A stretch of DNA of 64,000 nt from positions 54,407-118,406 of the IMG/VR virus record IMGVR_UViG_3300042402_002055, one strand, 5' to 3'. The position numbers and the translations under genes are program-made. The stretch comes from a virus. Shown piece after piece: positions 54,019 to 59,817 of this stretch. The first letter of the stretch is position 1; the number at the start of each line of letters is the position of its first letter. The notes under the pieces were generated by a model. It was not told the DNA's origin, did not search any database, and saw only the letters and a list, made by a program, of their open reading frames with translations.

Positions 54019-54469
54019 CAAAACGAAAATATTCGTGGTCTACATTTCCGGCTGTTTCTTATTCAACAGTCAAATCGTTTAAACTTAGACCTAAAAGATA
54101 GAACGAAAAAATAAAATTGGAAGTAAGTGTTTTAGGGAGGATTTTGGACATTAAAAATGCAATCAGAAACGATACACGATTGCCGGTTTCGTAGTCGTAC
54201 ACTACAAGAGTTACCGCCTCCTATAAACTCTATTCATGTGCTAAGTAATTTAATGAGGCTTGTATTAACCAGAGCATGACTTGGATGGCGTATTTTGAAA
54301 TTAAATTACTTTTTAAATATTAAAATAAAAGAATTAGATATATATTAACGATGAGAACTCTAACACATACACTTTGTAGTCAACCGAATCAGATTTGGAT
54401 TGGCAATTTTGTGCAGTTAGAGGATACGGATGTAGGATAAAATGTAATAATTTTTGAATAATATTGAGA

Positions 54470-54500
54470 AACCTCTGACTGAAAAGTTAGGGGTTTTTTT
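54470..54500 (+). terminator. Intrinsic terminator
   Basis: AACCTCTGAC (470-479) pairs with GTTAGGGGTT (486-495) through G-U-tolerant 10-bp stem, then a run of seven T. Ends the giant RNA transcript just before tRNA-Asn. Confidence 0.9.
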
Positions 54501-54509
54501 GTTATATAC

Positions 54510-54583
54510 TCTCACTTGGCTCAGTTGGTTAGAGCGTCGCACTGTTAATGCGAAAGTCCTAAGTTCAAGTCTTAGAGTGAGAG
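54510..54583 (+). tRNA. tRNA-Asn (GTT)
   Basis: Full cloverleaf, acceptor TCTCACT/AGTGAGA, anticodon loop CTGTTAA. CCA not encoded. It starts 10 bases after the terminator T tract, so its promoter is not obvious. Confidence 0.95.
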
Positions 54584-54592
54584 CAAACAAAA

Positions 54593-54665
54593 GCGGGTGT
54601 AGCTCAATTGGTAGAGTGCGTTCCTTCCAAGTACGAAGTTGCTGGTTCGAACCCAGTCACCCGCT
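54593..54665 (+). tRNA. tRNA-Gly (TCC)
   Basis: Full cloverleaf, acceptor GCGGGTG/CACCCGC, anticodon loop CTTCCAA with one T-T mismatch in the anticodon stem. Confidence 0.95.
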
Positions 54666-54745
54666 CAAACGGTTACCAATCCGGAACACGCCTGGAAGTT
54701 TAGTGTATTAGCACACCGGGAAATGGTGATAACAAAATTGGAAAT
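54666..54745 (+). other. Unassigned spacer with hairpins (possible decayed tRNA)
   Basis: Contains GTG...CAC like a D arm and a CACC-GGGAAAT-GGTG arm whose loop centre reads GAA, as in tRNA-Phe. It lacks U33 and any proper T arm or acceptor stem. Could be a tRNA remnant or another small RNA. Confidence 0.3.
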
Positions 54746-54816
54746 TGTCGGATGGTGTAATGGTAGCACAAATGTTTTTGGTACATTTAGTTTTGGTTCG
54801 AGTCCAGGTCCGATAA
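54746..54816 (+). tRNA. tRNA-Gln (TTG)
   Basis: Acceptor TGTCGGA/TCCGATA with one G-U, anticodon loop TTTTGGT, T loop TTCGAGT. CCA not encoded. Confidence 0.9.
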
Positions 54817-54821
54817 CAAAA

Positions 54822-54895
54822 TGGGAATTAGCGTAGTCAGGTATCGCGCTAGCTTTGGGAGCTAGAGGCCGTAGGTTCGAATCCTGCATTCCCAA
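54822..54895 (+). tRNA. tRNA-Pro (TGG)
   Basis: Acceptor TGGGAAT/ATTCCCA, anticodon stem CTAGC/GCTAG with loop TTTGGGA. CCA not encoded. Confidence 0.95.
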
Positions 54896-54900
54896 CACTT

Positions 54901-54974
54901 TGGAATATAGCTCAATTGGTTAGAGCATTCGCCTGATACGTGAAAGGTTGAAAGTTCGAGTCTTTCTATTCCAA
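54901..54974 (+). tRNA. tRNA-Ile (GAT)
   Basis: Acceptor TGGAATA/TATTCCA, anticodon loop CTGATAC. Confidence 0.95.
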
Positions 54975-54980
54975 CACACA

Positions 54981-55051
54981 TCCGGTTTGGTGCAATGGCA
55001 GCATGTAGGTCTCCAAAACCTTTGATTACAGTTCGAGTCTGTAAACCGGTG
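54981..55051 (+). tRNA. tRNA-Trp (CCA)
   Basis: Acceptor TCCGGTT/AACCGGT with a T1-T72 mismatch, discriminator G, anticodon loop CTCCAAA. The short D arm resembles the neighbours Gln and Arg. Confidence 0.9.
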
Positions 55052-55056
55052 CAATT

Positions 55057-55129
55057 AGTTCTATGGTGTAATTGGATAGCACGAAACACTACGGATGTTT
55101 TAGTTTGGGTTCGATTCCTAATAGGACTA
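55057..55129 (+). tRNA. tRNA-Arg (ACG)
   Basis: Acceptor AGTTCTA/TAGGACT, anticodon loop CTACGGA. A34 would be converted to inosine by host TadA to read CGN codons. Confidence 0.93.
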
Positions 55130-55135
55130 CAATAT

Positions 55136-55205
55136 GGTCAGTTTGGTCGTGGAGGCCGGTGGGACTGCAAATCTTACGGAGTTGGTTCGATTCCAACATT
55201 GACCT
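55136..55205 (+). tRNA. tRNA-Cys (GCA)
   Basis: Acceptor GGTCAGT/ATTGACC, anticodon loop CTGCAAA. Short (70 nt) with a compact D arm. Confidence 0.92.
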
Positions 55206-55210
55206 CAAAT

Positions 55211-55282
55211 GGTGTTTGAAGCATTAAGGTGATGCGTCGGTTTGTGGAGCCGGATAAGACGGGTCGGTACCGTCCTTACACC
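55211..55282 (+). tRNA. tRNA-His (GTG), slightly degenerate
   Basis: G-1 (55211) and discriminator C73 (55282), the identity pair of tRNA-His, are both present. The anticodon loop is TTGTGGA and CCA (55283-55285) is encoded. Two T-T mismatches in the acceptor and a T loop GTCGGTA in place of TTCGANT are unusual. Confidence 0.78.
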
Positions 55283-55287
55283 CCAAA

Positions 55288-55371
55288 GGAAAGATGGGTG
55301 AGTGGTTTAAACCAGCAGTTTACTAAACTGCCGGCTCAAAAGGTCCGTGAGTTCGAATCTCACTCTTTCCG
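55288..55371 (+). tRNA. tRNA-Ser (ACT)
   Basis: Type II cloverleaf with a long variable arm (CGG...CCG), acceptor GGAAAGA/TCTTTCC and anticodon stem GCAGT/ACTGC around TTACTAA. Anticodon ACT is rare, as bacteria normally use GCT for AGY codons. Confidence 0.85.
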
Positions 55372-55376
55372 CAAAT

Positions 55377-55451
55377 GCCCGTATGGCGGAATTGGCATAC
55401 GCAGTGGTCTTAGAAGCCATACAATTATAGGTTCGACTCCTATTACGGGTA
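55377..55451 (+). tRNA. tRNA-Leu (TAG) with short variable region
   Basis: Acceptor GCCCGTA/TACGGGT, Leu-like D arm, anticodon loop CTTAGAA. The variable region is only about six bases (ACAATT), whereas bacterial tRNA-Leu normally carries a long arm. Confidence 0.85.
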
Positions 55452-55456
55452 CATTA

Positions 55457-55488
55457 TTTGGTAAAGTAAATTATTTATCGTATATTTA
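55457..55488 (+). promoter_or_regulatory. Phage promoter of structured RNA C
   Basis: TTTGGTAA at 55457 and TCGTATATTTA with TATATTT at 55481, offset 24. Confidence 0.83.
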
Positions 55489-55494
55489 ATTTAT

Positions 55495-55615
55495 AAGGTT
55501 GATTGGGAATAAAGATAGTCCGCTAAATCGAGTTAGTGCAAATCTAATAAACTGTCATTCGGTTAGTAAAGCCAATCATAAAAGTAAATGTCCACGCACC
55601 CATCTTTTACTTTCC
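55495..55615 (+). ncRNA. Small structured RNA C
   Basis: Begins just after its promoter. Closing stem TGATTGG (500-506)/CCAATCA (572-578), inner hairpin TTAG/CTAA near 533-546, then a separate strong hairpin AAAGTAAA (581-588)/TTTACTTT (606-613). No ORF. Organisation echoes structured RNA B (promoter directly followed by a closed junction). Confidence 0.55.
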
Positions 55616-55621
55616 TTAAAT

Positions 55622-55693
55622 GCTCAGTTCGACTAAGGGTTAGGTCACATCCCTTTCACGGATGTAATACGGGTTCGAATCCCGTACTGAGTA
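55622..55693 (+). tRNA. tRNA-Glu (TTC)
   Basis: Acceptor GCTCAGT/ACTGAGT with G1-U72, anticodon loop CTTTCAC, T loop TTCGAAT. Confidence 0.94.
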
Positions 55694-55698
55694 CAATA

Positions 55699-55771
55699 GC
55701 CCGAGTAGCTCAGCTGGTAGAGCAACTGATTTGTAATCAGTAGGTCGTAAGTTCGATTCTTATCTTGGGCT
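55699..55771 (+). tRNA. tRNA-Thr (TGT)
   Basis: Acceptor GCCCGAG/CTTGGGC, anticodon loop TTTGTAA. Confidence 0.95.
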
Positions 55772-55775
55772 CAAT

Positions 55776-55849
55776 GGATGGGTAGTTCAGTTGGTTAGAA
55801 TGTCGGCTTGTCACGCCGAAGGTCGCGGGTTCGAGTCCCGTCCCGTCCG
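55776..55849 (+). tRNA. tRNA-Asp (GTC)
   Basis: Acceptor GGATGGG/CCCGTCC with wobble, anticodon loop TTGTCAC, discriminator G. Confidence 0.95.
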
Positions 55850-55854
55850 CAACG

Positions 55855-55926
55855 GGTCTGTTAGTTAAATGGATATAACTTCTCACTTCTAATGAGATGT
55901 TCGTGGTTCGATTCCACGACGGACTA
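55855..55926 (+). tRNA. tRNA-Arg (TCT)
   Basis: Acceptor GGTCTGT/ACGGACT with wobbles, anticodon loop CTTCTAA. Reads AGA, a codon used heavily in this AT-rich phage. Confidence 0.93.
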
Positions 55927-55932
55927 CAATAT

Positions 55933-56040
55933 GCCGGTGTGGCGGAATGATAATTGTACAGTTATTAGACGTCCCGTAATTCTAGAAAGGTGATGTATCC
56001 GAAATGGACATCGTGTGGGTAATCAGTCCCTCCACCGGCA
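55933..56040 (+). ncRNA. tRNA-like RNA with two extra hairpins
   Basis: A 108-nt element closed by a perfect 7-bp acceptor GCCGGTG/CACCGGC followed by ACC. D-stem GCG/CGT encloses an inserted ATAA/TTAT hairpin (950-965), and a variable-arm-like hairpin GATG..TCC/GGA..CATC spans 992-1012 past 55000. The T arm has an 8-base loop TAATCAGT without TTC. No anticodon arm can be assigned. Second case of a D-loop insertion in the island. Confidence 0.5.
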
Positions 56041-56097
56041 CCTTATGGGCTTTGATGATACAGCCATAAAGAGAGACAGATGTTTCTCATTCATCAT

Positions 56098-56131
56098 AAA
56101 ATAGGTAGGTGACTCCACACCTGCTTATTTT
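56098..56131 (+). terminator. Terminator-like hairpin in tRNA array
   Basis: AAAATA-GGT-AGGTG pairs with CACCT-GCT-TATTTT (14 bp with two G-U) around ACTCCA, ending in T residues. The preceding stretch (56041-56097) has ATGG/CCAT, TGATGA/TCATCA and GAGA/TCTC hairpins. Confidence 0.65.
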
Positions 56132-56135
56132 TAAA

Positions 56136-56209
56136 GGGAATGTAGCTCAGTTGGTTAGAGCAAAAAACTCATAATTTTGAGGTCACAGGTTCGAGCCCTG
56201 TCTTTCCCA
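56136..56209 (+). tRNA. tRNA-Met (CAT), elongator type
   Basis: Acceptor GGGAATG/CTTTCCC, anticodon loop CTCATAA with a weak A/T-only anticodon stem. Could also be the lysidine-modified Ile (CAT) isoacceptor; sequence alone does not settle it. Confidence 0.88.
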
Positions 56210-56217
56210 CAAAAAGA

Positions 56218-56249
56218 TTTGGTAATATGAAAATATTATCGTATATTTA
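56218..56249 (+). promoter_or_regulatory. Phage promoter (TTTGG / TATATTT class)
   Basis: TTTGGTAA at 56218 and TCGTATATTTA with TATATTT at 56242, offset 24. Drives the membrane protein gene, tRNA-Ser and probably the bilin genes. Confidence 0.85.
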
Positions 56250-56265
56250 TTAAAATTAGAAAATT

Positions 56266-56535
56266 ATGAATTGGTTTGTTATTTATTATGTTATCAGTAT
56301 TGTTTATTGTTTTTATCAGTTGAATGTTAAATACAAAGAAAGAGGAGTTGAATATAGTTCTCCTGAATTGGATGCAATTATGGTATTAGTTATGGCATGG
56401 GTATTAGCCCCTGTCGATGTATCTATCACTTGGATTAGAATGGTCAAAAAAGCAGAGGAAGCTAGAATAAGACAATCATCTACTACCTTTTTAGATGCAG
56501 ATACTTTCAGAAATGAAGAAACACATATCTATTAG
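56266..56535 (+). CDS. Small membrane protein
   Basis: An 89-residue protein with hydrophobic segments at 3-18 and about 38-58 and a charged C-terminus. Embedded within the RNA island between two tRNAs. Not recognised. Confidence 0.7.
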   Translation: MNWFVIYYVISIVYCFYQLNVKYKERGVEYSSPELDAIMVLVMAWVLAPVDVSITWIRMVKKAEEARIRQSSTTFLDADTFRNEETHIY

Positions 56536-56546
56536 TAGAATATAAT

Positions 56547-56631
56547 AGAGAGTTGGCCGAGCGGTTGATGGCACCAGTCTTGAAAACTGGCAAGTGTAAA
56601 AGCTTCTGGGGTTCGAATCCCTAACTCTCTG
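56547..56631 (+). tRNA. tRNA-Ser (TGA)
   Basis: Type II cloverleaf, acceptor AGAGAGT/ACTCTCT, anticodon stem CCAGT/ACTGG around CTTGAAA, long variable arm. Located after a protein gene on the same transcript. Confidence 0.95.
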
Positions 56632-56645
56632 CAAAAACAAAAGTT

Positions 56646-57164
56646 ATGACACTAAAAGAAGCAACTGCCGAATTACATAGTAAGGCAGAAAAGATGGATT
56701 TTAATCAAAGAATGTTTGCGGGTAAATTGAGTAATGATGAATACTTAAATTATCTAATTCAACAATCTTACATTTTCCAAGAAATAGAAAATAGAAATTT
56801 ACCGCATCCAAATTTACAAAGATTAAGTTCAATCAATGAAGATATAAATGAATTGGGTGGATATAAATTTAAGATAAGCAAACCAACAACCGATTATGTT
56901 GTTTATTTGGGTGACTTAAATCAGTCAAACTTAAATGCACACATCTATCTTAATTACTTAGCTATTATGTTTGGTGGACAAATGATGAAATCAAAAGTTC
57001 CAGGTAGTGGTAAGATGTATGACTTTGAAGGTGACATGAGAGAATTGATTGGTAGTGTTAGAGCAATTCAAAATGATGGAATGGCCGACGAAGTAAATAA
57101 AGGTTTTATATTTATCATAAACATATTAGATGAATTACAAAGAAACTCTGGACAAACTATCTAA
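56646..57164 (+). CDS. Heme oxygenase-like protein
   Basis: A 172-residue all-helical protein. It opens LKEATAELHSKAEKMDFNQRM, where His 11 matches the proximal heme ligand of heme oxygenases. AHIYLNYLAIMFGGQMM near 104-120 matches the distal helix (HxYxRYLGxLxGGQ). It would open heme to biliverdin, CO and Fe2+ using ferredoxin electrons. Shorter than cyanobacterial HO1 (about 240) but similar to compact phage versions. Its end overlaps the bilin reductase-like gene by 35 bases. Confidence 0.8.
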   Translation: MTLKEATAELHSKAEKMDFNQRMFAGKLSNDEYLNYLIQQSYIFQEIENRNLPHPNLQRLSSINEDINELGGYKFKISKPTTDYVVYLGDLNQSNLNAHIYLNYLAIMFGGQMMKSKVPGSGKMYDFEGDMRELIGSVRAIQNDGMADEVNKGFIFIINILDELQRNSGQTI

Positions 57165-57762
57165 TGATATCCAATGGTTGATTTATCAGTTAGCAGATGG
57201 TGTTAAAATCGAAACGGAAGATTTTGGTTGGGACAATCGTAGATACGCATCAAATCGATTTAGAATGGCACACATTGAAAGATATTCCGATTCAAATTTA
57301 GAAGTATTACACTTTACTTGTTTTCCTACAAAATACTCACAATTGCCAATATTTGGATGTGATATAATTACAACCGATAAAAAACCATTGGCAGCATTTA
57401 TGGATTGGTCACCTGTTGATTCTGCATTAGAAATGACTATGACACATCAATTTGAAAAACCATATCCATTACCTGATTGGGCTAAGATTATATTTTCACC
57501 AACAGCATTGGCAATTGTCCCATCGGATAATGAAATGGAAAAATTAACGGAAGTAATATTACAAAGTTTTAAAACATATATTTCTTTATTGGGTAGTAGT
57601 AAAGATAAAAGTGAAAGAGTTGATTATATAATAGCAGCACAAAATCGATATTGTGAAAATCAACAAAAGAACGAAAGAACTTATAATGTATTGAAAGCAA
57701 AATTAGGAAAAGAAAGAGCTAAATACTTTATGGAAACAATCCTATTCCCGAAGATAGATTAA
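57130..57762 (+). CDS. Ferredoxin-dependent bilin reductase-like protein
   Basis: A 210-residue protein with RFRMAHIERYSDSNLEVLHFTCFP near residues 43-66 and SQLPIFGCDIITTDKKPLAAFMDWSPV near 70-96. The RxxHxE, FP...LPIFGxD and xDxxPV blocks are those of FDBRs (PcyA, PebS, PcyX), which reduce biliverdin to phycobilins. Immediately downstream of the heme oxygenase-like gene, as in phage ho-pebS and ho-pcyX pairs. Which bilin is made cannot be read from sequence. Confidence 0.82.
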   Translation: MNYKETLDKLSNDIQWLIYQLADGVKIETEDFGWDNRRYASNRFRMAHIERYSDSNLEVLHFTCFPTKYSQLPIFGCDIITTDKKPLAAFMDWSPVDSALEMTMTHQFEKPYPLPDWAKIIFSPTALAIVPSDNEMEKLTEVILQSFKTYISLLGSSKDKSERVDYIIAAQNRYCENQQKNERTYNVLKAKLGKERAKYFMETILFPKID

Positions 57763-57796
57763 CATATATAAAAAAATAATATATATAACACATTGA

Positions 57797-57840
57797 CCCC
57801 AATGTTACTAAAAATAGTTTTGGTAATTTGGGGTTTTTTT
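57797..57840 (+). terminator. Intrinsic terminator overlapping a promoter
   Basis: CCCCAA (797-802) pairs with TTGGGG (828-833) and TTACTAAAA (805-813) with TTTTGGTAA (818-826), then seven T. The 3' arm contains the TTTGGTAA -33 box of the next promoter. Confidence 0.88.
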
Positions 57841-57850
57841 CGTATCTTAC
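57819..57850 (+). promoter_or_regulatory. Phage promoter embedded in terminator
   Basis: TTTGGTAA at 57819 and TCGTATCTTA with TATCTTA at 57843, offset 24. The terminator T tract fills the spacer. Confidence 0.8.
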
Positions 57851-57872
57851 ATATCTAATAGAAAACAACTAT

Positions 57873-58043
57873 ATGGGTAAGTTCTACGAAGATTTAGATA
57901 CTCTTAATGAGTTAATTAAAAAATTGGATAAGAAAAATCAATTGGGTGAGTTTATTATAAAAGCACTTAGATTGATGAAAGAAAATCCAAACAAATCAAT
58001 ATCAGATGTCATCAAAGAAACAAAAAAAGAACATTATAAATAA
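57873..58043 (+). CDS. Hypothetical protein
   Basis: A 56-residue helical protein (FYEDLDTLNELIKKLDKKNQ at the start). The open frame extends to 57828, but that part overlaps terminator and promoter, so ATG 57873 is used. Overlaps the next gene. Confidence 0.65.
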   Translation: MGKFYEDLDTLNELIKKLDKKNQLGEFIIKALRLMKENPNKSISDVIKETKKEHYK

Positions 58044-58248
58044 AGGACATTATTTGGAGTTAATGGATAGGATTCATATCGTAATGATGAATATTCAGGA
58101 CCATCTAATAGACCATCCATTAGCAGAAAACGAAAAGGATATACAAGAGAAAGTAGGAAAAGCATTCAGACATTTGTGGGATGCTTATCAATTGGTAGGA
58201 CAAAAAGAAGATAGTTATGAAAAACTGGAGAATAACGCACATAAGTGA
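58006..58248 (+). CDS. Conserved hypothetical helical protein
   Basis: An 80-residue protein with LMDRIHIVMMNIQDHLIDHPLAEN, a pattern I recall in small proteins of T4-like phages, function unknown. ATG 58063 (starting MDRIHIV) is an alternative start that would avoid the 38-base overlap with the preceding gene. Overlaps the phosphoesterase gene by 32 bases. Confidence 0.65.
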   Translation: MSSKKQKKNIINKGHYLELMDRIHIVMMNIQDHLIDHPLAENEKDIQEKVGKAFRHLWDAYQLVGQKEDSYEKLENNAHK

Positions 58249-58981
58249 CACACATAATAAACACAATAGGGTAAATTTACCAGGTGGAGATATTTTAATA
58301 CATAGTGGAGACATAAGTTCAATTGGTAGGAAACACGAAGTATTAGATTTTATAAAATGGTTTAGTAAGCAACCATATAAGTTTAAGATTTTTATTGCAG
58401 GTAATCACGATTTAACATTTGATAGTGAGGTATTGTTTAGAGATAAATCCGTTCACTTTGATAGGATTCAATACTTTGAACTACCTACTAATGGTAAACC
58501 CGATTGGTTAGTAGATGCAATATCGGAATTGGATGATGATGTATTTTATTTAGAAAACTCATCTATTGAATTTGACAACATTAAGATATGGGGTAGTCCT
58601 ATCAGTCCTAGTTTTGGATATGGTTGGGCATTCAATAAAGATAGAGGTCAAGAAATAAATGAAGTATGGAATACTATACCTAATGATACTGACATTGTTA
58701 TTACACATAGTCCAATTTACGGATATTGTGATAAGACTCAAAACAATTATCAAAATGTAGGTTGTGAAGATTTATATCATAGATTGCAAGAGGTTAAACC
58801 ACACTTACACTTTGCAGGTCATATACATGAGGCATATGGTTATGGTGTAATTCCATATAAAGATGAGTGGGGTGATATTTATACCTTTAATGGTTGTAGT
58901 TGTAATTTAAGATATGAAGTGGATAATAATCCAATCACATTTGATTATAATTTCATAACAAGAGAAATAAATTTCATTTAA
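58217..58981 (+). CDS. Calcineurin-like metallophosphoesterase
   Basis: A 254-residue two-metal phosphoesterase with all motifs: ISDTHNKH near residue 9, IHSGDIS near 28, AGNHDLTFD near 60, VITHSPIYGY near 157 and FAGHIHEAYG near 195. It hydrolyses phosphate esters; the substrate in phages is unknown. Neighbouring cREC protein may make this part of an RNA or nucleotide repair set (inference). Confidence 0.9.
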   Translation: MKNWRITHISDTHNKHNRVNLPGGDILIHSGDISSIGRKHEVLDFIKWFSKQPYKFKIFIAGNHDLTFDSEVLFRDKSVHFDRIQYFELPTNGKPDWLVDAISELDDDVFYLENSSIEFDNIKIWGSPISPSFGYGWAFNKDRGQEINEVWNTIPNDTDIVITHSPIYGYCDKTQNNYQNVGCEDLYHRLQEVKPHLHFAGHIHEAYGYGVIPYKDEWGDIYTFNGCSCNLRYEVDNNPITFDYNFITREINFI

Positions 58982-59817
58982 TGGAAAGAAATACTATAAT
59001 ATTTACAGGTGCATCACATACATTTGGATTGGGATTAGAATGGGAATTAGACCCAATATTAAATAGTGAAGAATATTTACAAAAAGGTGTTAATATTCCC
59101 ATTCCAAGACCGGATGTATATCAAAAATATTGGAGAGAAAATAGATGGCCTACTTTGGTATGTAATGAATTAGGATATACTCAATATAATGTTCATGATT
59201 CCGAAAATAAAATATTAATTGGAGGAAACGCAGTTGAAACATTGTGGATGATGGTTAAAAAAGAAAATGAACTTAAAGATTTATTTTCTAAAACAAAATA
59301 TATTGTATTAGAAACGGGTGGTAATGTTAGATGGTATGACGAAGAATTACATGGTGGAATAGATGGTGACAAATATCCAAATACAGTTATAGAAATGATT
59401 AATCTAATTAACAATCCCAATAGTGATGCATTGGTTGTTGCTAAAACTTTAGAATGGATTGATAATATAGACCCGGTTATTTATTCAAAAGAACTAACTG
59501 ATAAAATTTTATATCTTACAAAAAAATATCCAGAAATTAAATTTATAATATTACCATGGCATCAATTAGAACCAATAAAAAATGTTTCGAAACTTTTAAG
59601 AGATAGTATAGTAGAAATTAAAGAAAATGATAAAAGTTATAAAGATGTAAATAATTTTTTAGAAAAAGAAAAAATACAAGTTTGGAATAAAGCCAAAGCA
59701 TTTAATGGTAATTACAAATACAATATGATAGAACAACATGCATCAATTGAAGGACATAAGAGAGTTGCGGATATTGTCATAAATCACATTAAAAAATTAG
59801 AAAATGAAAAAAAATAA
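58981..59817 (+). CDS. SGNH/GDSL hydrolase-like protein 7
   Basis: A 278-residue SGNH-like protein: block I FTGASHTFGLGLE near residue 8, LIGGNAVETLWMM near 80 and C-terminal IEQHASIEGHKRVAD near 251. TAATG overlap with the phosphoesterase gene and 14-base overlap with the cREC gene. Confidence 0.58.
   Translation: MERNTIIFTGASHTFGLGLEWELDPILNSEEYLQKGVNIPIPRPDVYQKYWRENRWPTLVCNELGYTQYNVHDSENKILIGGNAVETLWMMVKKENELKDLFSKTKYIVLETGGNVRWYDEELHGGIDGDKYPNTVIEMINLINNPNSDALVVAKTLEWIDNIDPVIYSKELTDKILYLTKKYPEIKFIILPWHQLEPIKNVSKLLRDSIVEIKENDKSYKDVNNFLEKEKIQVWNKAKAFNGNYKYNMIEQHASIEGHKRVADIVINHIKKLENEKK

Larger units (their letters stand above)
53013..54500 (+). ncRNA. Giant ORF-free structured RNA (about 1.5 kb)
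   Basis: From promoter to terminator no credible ORF exists, yet short perfect stem-loops follow one another: GTGAG/CTCAC (53053-53067), AACCGCC/GGTGGTT (53077-53096), CTAC-GAAA-GTAG (53104-53115), CTCTCC/GGAGAG (53153-53170), TATCTTA/TAAGATA (53367-53408), TAGTGG-TAAA-CCACTA (53541-53556), TTTTTAC/GTAAAAA (53586-53605), two CGCAA-loop hairpins near 53690-53740, a GCAATC/GATTGC hairpin with a GAAAC/GTTTC pseudoknot (54159-54190), and a 12-bp stem (54243-54254/54300-54311). A tRNA-like domain is embedded. Context and size recall the ROOL and GOLLD RNAs of phages, but no consensus could be checked. Confidence 0.65.

Noticed and set aside
53208-54101. ORFs of 85 and 91 residues inside the giant RNA
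   Set aside because: Composition is not protein-like, no promoter spacing or homology impression, and they run across strong hairpins and the tRNA-like acceptor stem.
54666-54745. tRNA-Phe (GAA)
   Set aside because: A GAA-centred loop exists, but U33, the T arm and an acceptor stem are missing.
54454-55489. Several short ORFs on both strands across the tRNA genes
   Set aside because: They are translations of tRNA sequence (repeated FESQSP/VRTQSP-type peptides from T arms), not genes.
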